39,016 nucleotides of DNA from Deltaproteobacteria bacterium (GTDB lineage Bacteria; Desulfobacterota; Dissulfuribacteria; Dissulfuribacterales; UBA3076), in contig JAJSZR010000005.1 in the NCBI GenBank assembly GCA_030262715.1, positions 1 through 39,016 of the forward strand, given 5' to 3'. Made by a program: the position numbers and the translations under genes. Positions 10,027 to 18,573 of this stretch are shown here, one piece after another; the first letter of the stretch is position 1, and each line of letters begins with the position of its first letter. The notes below the pieces were generated by a model, which saw only the letters and a list, made by a program, of their open reading frames with translations, did not search any database and was not told the origin of the DNA.

Positions 10027-11181
10027 ATGATTGATAGTTTCAGAAAACAAATATTAATTATAAGCTTCTCGAATCTTGAGCGTGATCCTCGAGTTTATAG
10101 GCAGATTTTATTTTTGAAAGACAATTATCGACTGATTTCTGCTGGTCTTAGCGACCCTCACGTAACCGGAGTCTCATTTTATCCAATACCAAATAAGGGC
10201 CTTACTCTACCCCAAAAAATAGGTATGGGAATCCAGCTAAAAATGAATCAGTTTGAAGCCGTTTACTGGGCTTCAGACATGGTGCGGAAAGCTTATCGAC
10301 AATTAAAAGACCAGAGCTTTGATCTCATTATTGCAAATGACCTAAATACACTCCCATTATCCCTAAGTCTAGCGTCAAAGTGTGGGCACAAGGTGCTTCT
10401 AGACGCCCATGAATATGAGCCACGCCACTTTGACGATAATTGGCTGTTTAATTTCTTTTTTAAAGATTATTGGGATTATATCTGCCGTAAATATTTACCT
10501 CAGGTAGATGCAATGACAACCGTTTGTCAGGGAATTGCGGATGAATACAAGCGTGTCTACGGGGTAGAGTGTGGCGTCCTTACCAATGCGCCATTTTACG
10601 AGAAACTTGAGCCCAAACCCGTTCATCAAGATGACAGAATACACATCATCCATCATGGCGGTCTCCATACGTCCCGTCGTTTGGAAAACATGATCCTTTT
10701 GATGGATCATTTGGACGAGCGTTTCACTCTCGACTTGATGCTAGTACCTAACAAGCCACGCTATTTCCGGAAACTAAAAAAATTGGCACAGAGAAGTAAA
10801 CGGATTCATTTTCGAGATCCGGTTCCGATGCAACATATTGCTAAGGAAATAAACGACTACGATATCGGGCTCTTTCTTCTTTGGCCCGGAGCCTTTAATT
10901 ATCGCATGGCCCTTCCCAATAAGCTGTTTGAATTCATCCAAGGCCGCTTGTGCATTGCCATATGGCCGTCGCCGGAAATGGCTCGGCTTGTTCGAGAACA
11001 TAATATTGGGGTCGTGGCTGAGGACTTTTCAATAGAGTCCATGGCTTCGGCTTTGAATCAACTGACAACAGAAAGAATTAACCATTTCAAGGAACAGTCT
11101 CACAAGTCCGCTTCCGTACTCTGCGCGAAAAAAAATCAAGAAGTCTTGCAAAATCTCGTCTCAAAGCTTCTGGAAAATTAA
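10027..11181 (+). CDS. Glycosyltransferase (GT-B fold, GT4-like)
   Basis: FDLIIANDLNTLPLSLSLASKCGHKVLLDAHEYEPRHFD...HIIHHGGLHTSRRLENMI...LPNKLFEFIQGRLCIAIWPSPEMARLV. Confidence 0.85.
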   Translation: MIDSFRKQILIISFSNLERDPRVYRQILFLKDNYRLISAGLSDPHVTGVSFYPIPNKGLTLPQKIGMGIQLKMNQFEAVYWASDMVRKAYRQLKDQSFDLIIANDLNTLPLSLSLASKCGHKVLLDAHEYEPRHFDDNWLFNFFFKDYWDYICRKYLPQVDAMTTVCQGIADEYKRVYGVECGVLTNAPFYEKLEPKPVHQDDRIHIIHHGGLHTSRRLENMILLMDHLDERFTLDLMLVPNKPRYFRKLKKLAQRSKRIHFRDPVPMQHIAKEINDYDIGLFLLWPGAFNYRMALPNKLFEFIQGRLCIAIWPSPEMARLVREHNIGVVAEDFSIESMASALNQLTTERINHFKEQSHKSASVLCAKKNQEVLQNLVSKLLEN

Positions 11182-11184
11182 GTC

Positions 11185-11250
11185 ATGAAAATCATAACGA
11201 TTATCGGGGCTTGCCCACAGTTTATAAAGGCCGCGACTGTGTTAGTTTAA
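11185..11250 (+). pseudogene. wecB: N-terminal stub of UDP-N-acetylglucosamine 2-epimerase
   Basis: My translation of ATG 11185 to TAA 11250: MKIITIIGACPQFIKAATVLV*, closely resembling the MKIITIIGARPQFIKAA N-terminus of WecB-family epimerases. The rest of the gene is absent. Confidence 0.75.
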
Positions 11251-11348
11251 TAGTTTAATTGACGTTGATTTGGCCAGTTGTTGTCATGGTAACACCTCGA
11301 CACAATAGCCGTCTGCCAAAGGCCTAAAAAGGTGAATAGGATGATGGC

Positions 11349-11795
11349 TTAAGGCCCATGGGATGGCGGGGCTGGGAAGGTTGCAAGTCCTTCCATTTGA
11401 GCGCCATTAATTAGCTTTTGGTCAAAACAGGCAAAGAGGAAAGCTTCGTTTATCCTCTCATGTGTTATAATTGCTGATGCAAGGTGTATAGCGTCAAGTC
11501 CACGGAGGGGATGTCTTGCTACAACTTTGTGGATAGTTTCATTTAGACCCTCATTGACTTCCACACGGATAAAGGTTTCCCAGTCCAGATGGAATGAATT
11601 GACGAGCTTGTTGAATACTTTACTGCTTAGATCTACCTCTCTTTTCTTTCGATAAAGAGAAGCCATGGTCTCAGCATACGCTACAGAGGATGTGATAATC
11701 TGCGTGGCTTCTTTCCACTTTGCAAGTAGCTCGTTTGAGTAAGGTTCTTTGAAGTACCTTTTCAGGAGTGCGCTTGTATCCAGGTACAAGATCAT
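11349..11795 (-). CDS. PIN-domain toxin, VapC-like
   Basis: MILYLDTSALLKRYFKEP...RGLDAIHLASAI...FACFDQKL: PIN acidic residues. Overlaps the upstream antitoxin by 4 nt. Confidence 0.9.
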   Translation of the reverse strand: MILYLDTSALLKRYFKEPYSNELLAKWKEATQIITSSVAYAETMASLYRKKREVDLSSKVFNKLVNSFHLDWETFIRVEVNEGLNETIHKVVARHPLRGLDAIHLASAIITHERINEAFLFACFDQKLINGAQMEGLATFPAPPSHGP

Positions 11796-12070
11796 CCCCT
11801 ATCCTCCAAAACCATTTCTGACACAGGCTTTCCAGGGACTTGAATTGGAGATAGATTCTGTTTATTTATCTCGCGGCTCGGTAATTTTATCAACCCCTTG
11901 ACTATCAAAGGTGCGAGTGAAGCTTGAATTGATTTATTGGAGGCTTCTTCTTTAACAATTCGGGCAAAAATCTTTCCTCTATCGGTTATAATGACCTCTT
12001 CTCCGCCTTTTACGCGAGTCAAATAACTGCTCAAATTATTCTTCAGTTCTTTAACACCTGCAGTGATCAT
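11792..12070 (-). CDS. Phd/YefM-type antitoxin
   Basis: MITAGVKELKNNLSSYLTRVKGGEEVIITDRGKIFARIV is a canonical Phd/YefM N-terminus. Confidence 0.9.
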   Translation of the reverse strand: MITAGVKELKNNLSSYLTRVKGGEEVIITDRGKIFARIVKEEASNKSIQASLAPLIVKGLIKLPSREINKQNLSPIQVPGKPVSEMVLEDRG

Positions 12071-12259
12071 AACTAGCTCTCCCAGTTTGAGTTTGTAGCT
12101 ACTTTTGGTATTATGGTAGTCCCTTTAAAAGGAAATGTCAAGGCCGGTTGGGTTTGCGGGAGTGGTCGTAATAGATTCCCACAGAGGGAGCTTTCCTGGA
12201 GGCGCGAGGGGTGTCGGATTTAACGGCTTATCTTTAAAAAGAACCATAGGGAGTCAGGG

Positions 12260-12541
12260 CTACGCTGTTGTTCGTTTTTTGATGCGCCTGTAAATTTCTT
12301 TTCTGTGAATTATGCCGAATATAAAAACACTGTTACTGGCAACTTTGAAGATAACACGGTAATCCCCAACTCTCAACTTCCAGTAACCCTTAAGGGTCCT
12401 TTGTAATGGTTTCCCATAGATTTCAGGTTGGCTTGCAAGCCGTTCCTCAATAGCTTTCTTGATAATACTCCTTTTTTTCAAATCGATCTTAGGCAGGTCA
12501 GTTTTTTTAACCTCAGGATGGTATTTGAGTTTGTATGACAT
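12260..12541 (-). CDS. RelE/ParE-family toxin
   Basis: MSYKLKYHPEVKKTDL...GKPLQRTLKGYWKLRVGDYRVIFKV...IFGIIHRKEIYRRI. Internal ATG at 12541 preferred over the extended ORF start. Confidence 0.9.
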   Translation of the reverse strand: MSYKLKYHPEVKKTDLPKIDLKKRSIIKKAIEERLASQPEIYGKPLQRTLKGYWKLRVGDYRVIFKVASNSVFIFGIIHRKEIYRRIKKRTTA

Positions 12542-12564
12542 TGTCTTTCCGCAAGAACCGGGGC

Positions 12565-12792
12565 TTAAGACCATACATCATCATGGGTCAGTGTATCAGC
12601 ATCACTCCATGATTTTTCCCTTTTTTCAGCAAATACGGAAAGGACAATATCTTCTTGAATTTCCAGGGCCTCTTTAAGCAAATCTCTGACCTTGGCTGAT
12701 AATGATACATTATCTTTTTCTGCCAAAAGCCGGACATTTTGGTAAAGCAAATTGTCCAAAACTACGTTTACACGCGGACTTTGGGTTGGCAT
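12565..12792 (-). CDS. Ribbon-helix-helix-like antitoxin partner of the RelE-like toxin
   Basis: MPTQSPRVNVVLDNLLYQNVRLLAEKDNVSLSAKVRDLLKEALEIQED, directly upstream of the toxin. Preceded by ggagg in minus-strand sense. Confidence 0.8.
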   Translation of the reverse strand: MPTQSPRVNVVLDNLLYQNVRLLAEKDNVSLSAKVRDLLKEALEIQEDIVLSVFAEKREKSWSDADTLTHDDVWS

Positions 12793-12983
12793 TGTATTTC
12801 CTCCCATAATTAAATTGGATTTAAGTGTAACAGTAATGACACACCAAGTCAAAATAAAACATAATTGCGTGCATAATAGGGGACACTCTATTTCTATATT
12901 TTGACTCACAGTTTAGGAGCCGTTCATTATCTGTTGGCGTGCCAGACCGGGGAAGAAAATACCCCTGATTTCCCATGGCTGGC

Positions 12984-13340
12984 TTACTCACAGTGTTCCG
13001 GTTCGATGTCAAGAATAAGGGCAATTGATTTCTTTATGAGGTCGGTTTTATCTTTTGAGATGCTTCCGATCTTTTCCACAAATCTCATATGGCTGATGGC
13101 CCTGATCTGAAAACAGTCAACTGCTGATTTTTTCCGCAGCCCGTTGTTTGAGTCGGGTTCCAGAAAAACAAAAAACGGATTTTTCTTCCAATGCGGGCTC
13201 CAAGCGGTAATGGGCGCTACAATGGCAAGTTTAAGATGCTTGTCATGACCGCCGTTTATGACAATTACCGGTCGTCTTTTCCTGATTTCGTCCCCAATGG
13301 CGGGATCAAGATTTACCCAATAGATTTCACCGGTTCTCAA
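12984..13340 (-). CDS. MazF/PemK-family toxin
   Basis: MRTGEIYWVNLDPAIGDEIRKRRPVIVINGG...QIRAISHMRFVEKIGSISKD. Confidence 0.93.
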   Translation of the reverse strand: MRTGEIYWVNLDPAIGDEIRKRRPVIVINGGHDKHLKLAIVAPITAWSPHWKKNPFFVFLEPDSNNGLRKKSAVDCFQIRAISHMRFVEKIGSISKDKTDLIKKSIALILDIEPEHCE

Positions 13341-13569
13341 AATCTTCCCCTTCTATCGATTCAAAAAGATTGTCATACGACGCTTTGCCGATCATCTCCA
13401 TGGCTGCCATTCTTTTTAGTTCCCGGAGCTTTTTGCGGTCTTCCTCCACCTTGGTGTTGACGGCCTCTCGCATATACTCGCTCAGGCTTTTGTAGTGCAG
13501 CTCTTTGTGGGTCTGTTTGATGAATTCGTAAATTTTTTTGTCAATCTGAATTTTGGTTGGAATCAGCAT
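13327..13569 (-). CDS. Antitoxin partner of the MazF-like toxin (ribbon-helix-helix-like)
   Basis: MLIPTKIQIDKKIYEFIKQTHKELHYKSLSEYMREAVNTKVEEDRKK; overlaps mazF-like start by 14 nt. Confidence 0.8.
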   Translation of the reverse strand: MLIPTKIQIDKKIYEFIKQTHKELHYKSLSEYMREAVNTKVEEDRKKLRELKRMAAMEMIGKASYDNLFESIEGEDFENR

Positions 13570-13807
13570 ATTATCGTCCCTGTTTTTTTATTTAAGGTGT
13601 CATAATATGGGTCTAATGTCAAGAGTATAAATATGGGGTATAAATATGGGGGCACTTCCCTTATTTCGAAAGTGATCTAGGGGACATTATTGACTAAGTT
13701 GAACGCGCTACCGTTTGCGCCTTGCCCTTGAATAAAATCTTGAGTTTTGCAAGAGGCTCAAATGAAGTCTATTTTTTATTTGACAGGAAATCGCTCTGGC
13801 CTGAATT

Positions 13808-14383
13808 TCAGCGCGGGACAGAACGATTAATCAATATCCCATGGCTTTGTCCGAAATCTGCTATCTTTTGTGGTTTGAACTTGCCACGCAGATAGAGCTT
13901 CCTGAATTCTTCCCTGTCCAGCAAATAGAGAATGTAACTGATATGCCCGGAATATCCGTTAAAATCAAGTTGTTGAATCTTTTTTACTGTCTGATTGGCC
14001 AGGTTTAATGCCTGACGGTGAATGGTCGGCGAGGCACCATCGCACTTTTTGACTGAATAGAGCCGCCTGCAACTGAAGGGACGGATATCATAAATTATGC
14101 AGGTCTTATCCGCCTTGAGAAAGGCGCATCGAGAAAGCCTTCCGTTTTCTCTCTCCATTTTGTTTTTAGCCAGCATGGCCTTTATTTCCGATTTTAGCGG
14201 CTCTTCAAACGTGGCTACCCGGTCATGGATGATAATGCCTTCAAGCGTTGTAATATCAATGTTTCCAACGTCTATACAACAGTCAGCACAGCCCTTTACA
14301 CATACCGCTGATTTTTTGAACTCGGCCACGTCTTTTTCATATTGACTGTAAAGCTCCTTGAGTTTTTTCCTTTTCCTTTTCAT
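13808..14383 (-). CDS. YkgJ-family cysteine-cluster protein
   Basis: CVKGCADCCIDVG...CAFLKADKTCIIYDIRPFSCRRL: Cys pattern of the zinc/iron-chelating YkgJ family. Confidence 0.85.
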   Translation of the reverse strand: MKRKRKKLKELYSQYEKDVAEFKKSAVCVKGCADCCIDVGNIDITTLEGIIIHDRVATFEEPLKSEIKAMLAKNKMERENGRLSRCAFLKADKTCIIYDIRPFSCRRLYSVKKCDGASPTIHRQALNLANQTVKKIQQLDFNGYSGHISYILYLLDREEFRKLYLRGKFKPQKIADFGQSHGILINRSVPR

Positions 14384-14497
14384 CTTTTATCCATACCTAT
14401 ATCATAGGCGTTCACAGGTTCAGGGTTATTACCTTTCTTTCGTCGGCCGCTTCTAACACCTCCTGGTAGCGGCGCTGGAATTCTCCCTGTTTTTTTA

Positions 14498-14631
14498 TTG
14501 ACACTAGAAGAAATGTCCCGTATCGTATATTTGATAGAGCGATAGCTGTAATTACCTATAGCGTCGATCTATAAGGCTATCAAGTGGCAGGTCTGTAAAT
14601 GAAGAGGCTACGAATATGCCTCTTTTTTTGT
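14498..14631 (+). ncRNA. Candidate small RNA or leader/attenuator unit (promoter-like element, nested stem-loops, Rho-independent terminator)
   Basis: TTGACA (14498-14503), 17 nt, TATCGT (14521-14526); nested GATAGC/GCTATC (14541-14546/14576-14581) and TATAG/CTATA (14557-14561/14569-14573); AAGAGGC-9nt-GCCTCTT plus T-run (14602-14629). No convincing ORF. Confidence 0.4.
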
Positions 14632-14675
14632 TGATAGGCCCTTGATGAAATATGACACTCTGTATGGATCAGAAA

Positions 14676-14774
14676 TTACCTTCATGGCGGATCCTTTCCG
14701 TTTGGGCATTTCGAACCCATGGCAAGTGCAACACATGGGTCGAAAGAGCCCATAGTTTTAAGGAAAGGAGGTAA
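14676..14774 (+). promoter_or_regulatory. Structured 5' leader of the cold-shock gene that can sequester its SD
   Basis: TCCTTTCC (14692-14699) complements GGAAAGGA (14762-14769, includes SD); apical hairpin TGGGC-TTTCGA-CCCATG / CATGGG-TCGAAA-GCCCA (14703-14752). Confidence 0.5.
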
Positions 14775-14781
14775 GATTATA

Positions 14782-14976
14782 GTGAAAGGAACTGTGAAAT
14801 GGTTCAACGATCAGAAGGGCTTCGGTTTCATCTCTCAAGAGAATGGTCCTGACGTCTTCGTCCACTTCAGTGCTATCGAGGGCTCCGGATTCAAGTCCCT
14901 AGAAGAAGGACAGACAGTGGAGTTTGATGTAGTTGAGGGTCCCAAGGGCCCCCAGGCATCCAACGTGCGTTCCTAG
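14782..14976 (+). CDS. Cold-shock protein (CSD fold)
   Basis: GTG start after aaaggaggtaag: [64 protein letters not shown] with RNP1/RNP2 motifs. Confidence 0.95.
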   Translation: MKGTVKWFNDQKGFGFISQENGPDVFVHFSAIEGSGFKSLEEGQTVEFDVVEGPKGPQASNVRS

Positions 14977-14983
14977 TACCGGT

Positions 14984-15036
14984 GGGCCTCGGAAATCGAC
15001 ACCTAAAAGCGAGTTTGCTTTCGAGGCCCCGCTTTT
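14984..15036 (+). terminator. Rho-independent-like terminator of the csp gene
   Basis: GGGCCTCG (14984-14991) pairs with CGAGGCCC (15022-15029), followed by cgcttttt. Confidence 0.65.
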
Positions 15037-15255
15037 TCATTTTATTTTTTAATCAACATTATCTTTAATGGCCCTTAAGCCTGAGCAACTATTAAAACAA
15101 GAAGGAGTGCATCCGCAAATTCTTCCAGCCGCGGGTTTTATGACGATAAACTCGGTGCACTCTGTGCTTCTGCGCTGAATATATTGCGCTCAACAGTGTC
15201 TAAACAAATGCGAAAGGCCGCAAGAAATTATAGTTGCTCCTAGAGGAAGGTATTC

Positions 15256-15522
15256 ATGAAACTTTATATTGGAAATTTGCCCTTTAGTACCACAGAAGCA
15301 GAAGTTCGCGAAATGCTTGAGCAGTATGGGACTCTCGAGTCCTTTAATTGGATTACTGATCGCGATACAGGGAGACCGCGTGGTTTTTGCTTCGCCGAAA
15401 TGGATAATGCCGATGCCGATGCTGCCATAAAAGCTCTTAACGGCAAGGACATTGGTGGACGCAATTTAAAGGTAAACGAAGCAAGGGCACGAAATGACCG
15501 CCGCAAGAAGCGCTCCTGGTAA
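15256..15522 (+). CDS. RRM-domain RNA-binding protein
   Basis: MKLYIGNLPFSTTEAEVREMLEQYG...RGFCFAEMDN...LNGKDIGGRNLKVNEA: RNP2 and RNP1 motifs. SD gaggaagg. Confidence 0.95.
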   Translation: MKLYIGNLPFSTTEAEVREMLEQYGTLESFNWITDRDTGRPRGFCFAEMDNADADAAIKALNGKDIGGRNLKVNEARARNDRRKKRSW

Positions 15523-15854
15523 AAGATCGAGTGACTGTAAAAAAAGGCAAGCGAATAATGCTCTTACTTATAGAAACTGCCAAGGCTAACGGTCTGTAGC
15601 TTTATCTATATCTGCCCTTTTTGAAAAACTTCCTACAGAGAACAGATCAAATCTGTCTGAGGAATGTAGCTTGATATCGGAATTGCCGTTCCGAGAACAA
15701 TGTCCCGATGGCTGCGTTGCTCGTCGGTGAAAAATGGACACTGGAAATGACTTGGGATATAAATCTCTTTGGTATGATTTATGATCCTGATGATCGTGTA
15801 TATCCTGTCTATAATTATACCGATGGCCATAAACTCAGTTAATAGGAGGACCGA

Positions 15855-16508
15855 ATGCGCATTATAGCCTTTGGAGATATCCACATGGAGTATGCGGGCA
15901 TTGAGAATATCACCGGGCTTTCAAAGGCGGACCTGGTGATAGTTACAGGGGATTTTACCAATTTTGGGGGGAAAGAAGATGCCTCAACTGTACTGGATGC
16001 CATCCAGCGCATTAATCCCAAAATATATGCTGTCCTGGGTAATATGGATCAGGCATCAGTCGGGGACTATCTGGATGAGCTTGGCATAAATATCCATGGT
16101 AAAGGGATTGTCCTGGGGGACTTGGGAATATTCGGTGTAGGAGGATCCAATTACACTCCCTTTAACACCCCAACCGAGTTCTCTGAAGAAGAACTTTGGG
16201 ACATTGTCAACAAGGCATACCAATATGTGACTAAAGCACCGATCAAGGTCCTGATATCCCATACCCCTCCTTTTAATACTACTACCGACCGGATAGGCAG
16301 CGGCATCCACGCTGGTAGCACAGCCATCAGGAAATTCATTGAAGAAAAACAGCCTGACTTTTGCTTTACAGGCCACATACACGAATCCAGAGGCGAAGAT
16401 CGGATCGGGCGCACTGTGATACTCAACCCTGGTATGCTGAAAGATTCAGGCTGGATAGAGTTTAATCGTCAGGATGACGATGGGAGTTATATTGCGCGTC
16501 TCAATTAG
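15855..16508 (+). CDS. Metallophosphoesterase (calcineurin-like)
   Basis: FGDIHMEY...VIVTGDFTNFG...VLGNMDQ...ISHTPPF...FTGHIHESRG. SD aggagg. Confidence 0.9.
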   Translation: MRIIAFGDIHMEYAGIENITGLSKADLVIVTGDFTNFGGKEDASTVLDAIQRINPKIYAVLGNMDQASVGDYLDELGINIHGKGIVLGDLGIFGVGGSNYTPFNTPTEFSEEELWDIVNKAYQYVTKAPIKVLISHTPPFNTTTDRIGSGIHAGSTAIRKFIEEKQPDFCFTGHIHESRGEDRIGRTVILNPGMLKDSGWIEFNRQDDDGSYIARLN

Positions 16509-16583
16509 AAACCGTGGCTTCTAAATAGGGCCGGTGCTTCCGGATAGCAGCCCCTTCAATCTCTTGAGATAAAGAGGAAACCC

Positions 16584-18500
16584 TTACTTCACCTCTTCAA
16601 AATCAGCGTCTACTACGTCCTCATCTCCTCCACCTTTGCCACCTTTTTCACCTTTGCCGGATGTATCTTCAGCCCCGCCTGCCTGAGCGCCACTCGCAGC
16701 CTGCTGGTACATCATTTCAGCCAGCTTGTGAGAAGCCTGCATAAGCTCATCCTGGGCCTTTTTAATCGCCTGTACGTCTGTGCCTTCCATGGCCTTTCTG
16801 AGATCTTTGATTTTATCGTTGATCTGGTCTTTGGTAGCAGAATCTACCTTGTCTCCGAGTTCCTGAAGGCTCTTTTCCGTACTGTAAATCAAGGTGTCGG
16901 CCTGATTCCGGACATCCGCTGCCGCTCTTTGCTTTTTATCTTCCTCAGCGTGGAGCTCCGCGTCTTTCGTCATCTTCTGAATTTCTTCTTCGCTGAGACC
17001 ACTGGATGCCTGGATCCTGATGGACTGCTCCTTGGCAGTTGCCATATCTTTTGCTGCCACATTCAGGATACCATTAGCATCTATATCAAAAGTGACCTCT
17101 ATCTGAGGCACTCCACGAGGAGCCGGCGGGATTCCAACCAGCTCGAACCGTCCGATGGTCTTGTTGCCTAATGTCATCTCACGCTCACCCTGAAGCACAT
17201 GAATGGTTACAGCATTCTGGTTATCAGCGGCAGTTGTGAAAATCTGGCTCTTCCGGGTTGGAATGGTGGTATTCTTCTCAATCAGCTTGGTCATGACTTG
17301 TCCCAGGGTCTCAATACCAAGGGACAAGGGAGTTACATCCAGAAGTAGCACGTCCTTGACTTCGCCCTTAAGGACCGCCCCCTGGATAGCCGCCCCTATT
17401 GCCACGACTTCATCCGGATTGACACCTTTATGAGGCTCTTTGCCAAATAATCCTATGACCTTCTCTTGGACCTTTGGCATACGGGTCATGCCACCAACCA
17501 ATATGACTTCGTTTATGTCAGCAGGAGTGAGGCTGGCGTCTTTGAGAGCAATCTTGCACGGACCCTCAACGCGGTCGATCAGGTCTTCTACCATGGCTTC
17601 AAGCTTGGCCCTGGTGAGTTTCATGACCAGGTGCTTCGGACCACTGGCATCAGCCGTAATGAATGGCAGGTTAATCTCAGTCTCCGGGGTGCTTGAAAGC
17701 TCGCACTTGGCCTTTTCAGCCGCCTCTTTGAGACGCTGAAGGGCCATCCGGTCCTGTCTGAGATCCAGACCCTGTTCCTTCTTGAATTCATCCGCCAGCC
17801 AATCAACTATCCGAAGGTCAAAGTCCTCACCCCCAAGAAACGTGTCTCCGTTAGTGGCCTTTACCTCGAAAACTCCCTCTCCGATCTCCAGTATAGAGAT
17901 ATCAAAAGTGCCTCCGCCCAAGTCAAATACGGCAATCTTTTCTTCCGTCTTCTTATCCAGACCATAGGCCAGAGCTGCTGCCGTAGGCTCGTTGATGATG
18001 CGCAGGACGTTTAATCCTGCAATACGACCTGCATCTTTGGTGGACTGGCGCTGGCTGTCGTTGAAATAGGCCGGCACGGTAATCACTGCATCGGTTATCT
18101 TCTCACCAAGGTAATCATCAGCAGTCTGCTTCATCTTGCCGAGGACCATGGCTGAGATCTCAGCAGAGCTGTGCTGCTTACCCCCCACTTCCACGCACGC
18201 ATCTCCGCTTGAACCCTCGACAATCTTAAAGGGGGCTATATCCTTAGACTTCCGGACTTCTGCATCACTAAACTTCCTGCCAATAAGCCTCTTGACTGCA
18301 AAGACCGTGTTTTCCGCATTGGTAACTGCTTGCCTCTTGGCCAGCATTCCCACCAATCGTTCACCTTTATCTGTAAAGGCTACTACCGAGGGTGTAGTGC
18401 GCCCACCTTCGGCATTATTTAGAACTTTGGGATCACCTCCCTCCATGATGGCCACACAGGAGTTGGTGGTCCCCAAGTCTATGCCTATTACCTTTCCCAT
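16584..18500 (-). CDS. dnaK: Chaperone DnaK (Hsp70)
   Basis: [22 protein letters not shown]...638 aa full-length Hsp70. Confidence 0.99.
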   Translation of the reverse strand: MGKVIGIDLGTTNSCVAIMEGGDPKVLNNAEGGRTTPSVVAFTDKGERLVGMLAKRQAVTNAENTVFAVKRLIGRKFSDAEVRKSKDIAPFKIVEGSSGDACVEVGGKQHSSAEISAMVLGKMKQTADDYLGEKITDAVITVPAYFNDSQRQSTKDAGRIAGLNVLRIINEPTAAALAYGLDKKTEEKIAVFDLGGGTFDISILEIGEGVFEVKATNGDTFLGGEDFDLRIVDWLADEFKKEQGLDLRQDRMALQRLKEAAEKAKCELSSTPETEINLPFITADASGPKHLVMKLTRAKLEAMVEDLIDRVEGPCKIALKDASLTPADINEVILVGGMTRMPKVQEKVIGLFGKEPHKGVNPDEVVAIGAAIQGAVLKGEVKDVLLLDVTPLSLGIETLGQVMTKLIEKNTTIPTRKSQIFTTAADNQNAVTIHVLQGEREMTLGNKTIGRFELVGIPPAPRGVPQIEVTFDIDANGILNVAAKDMATAKEQSIRIQASSGLSEEEIQKMTKDAELHAEEDKKQRAAADVRNQADTLIYSTEKSLQELGDKVDSATKDQINDKIKDLRKAMEGTDVQAIKKAQDELMQASHKLAEMMYQQAASGAQAGGAEDTSGKGEKGGKGGGDEDVVDADFEEVK

Positions 18501-18573
18501 GTTACAAAACCTCCTTGTAAAAAAGCTTCAATATAAGAATCTGAATCGAGTTGTAATTTTACTGCTCCTAAAA

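Noticed and set aside
12877-13690. aggggacac/aggggacatt...ttgact motifs flanking the mazF-like module as REP/RAYT repeats
   Set aside because: Similarity between the two sites (around 12880 and 13679) is too short and degenerate to claim a repeat pair without a genome-wide search.
14719-14781. ATG at 14719 as the start of the cold-shock protein
   Set aside because: It would add 21 non-family residues and lies in the apical hairpin. GTG 14782 has a strong SD and gives the normal CspA-type length. An extended isoform cannot be excluded.
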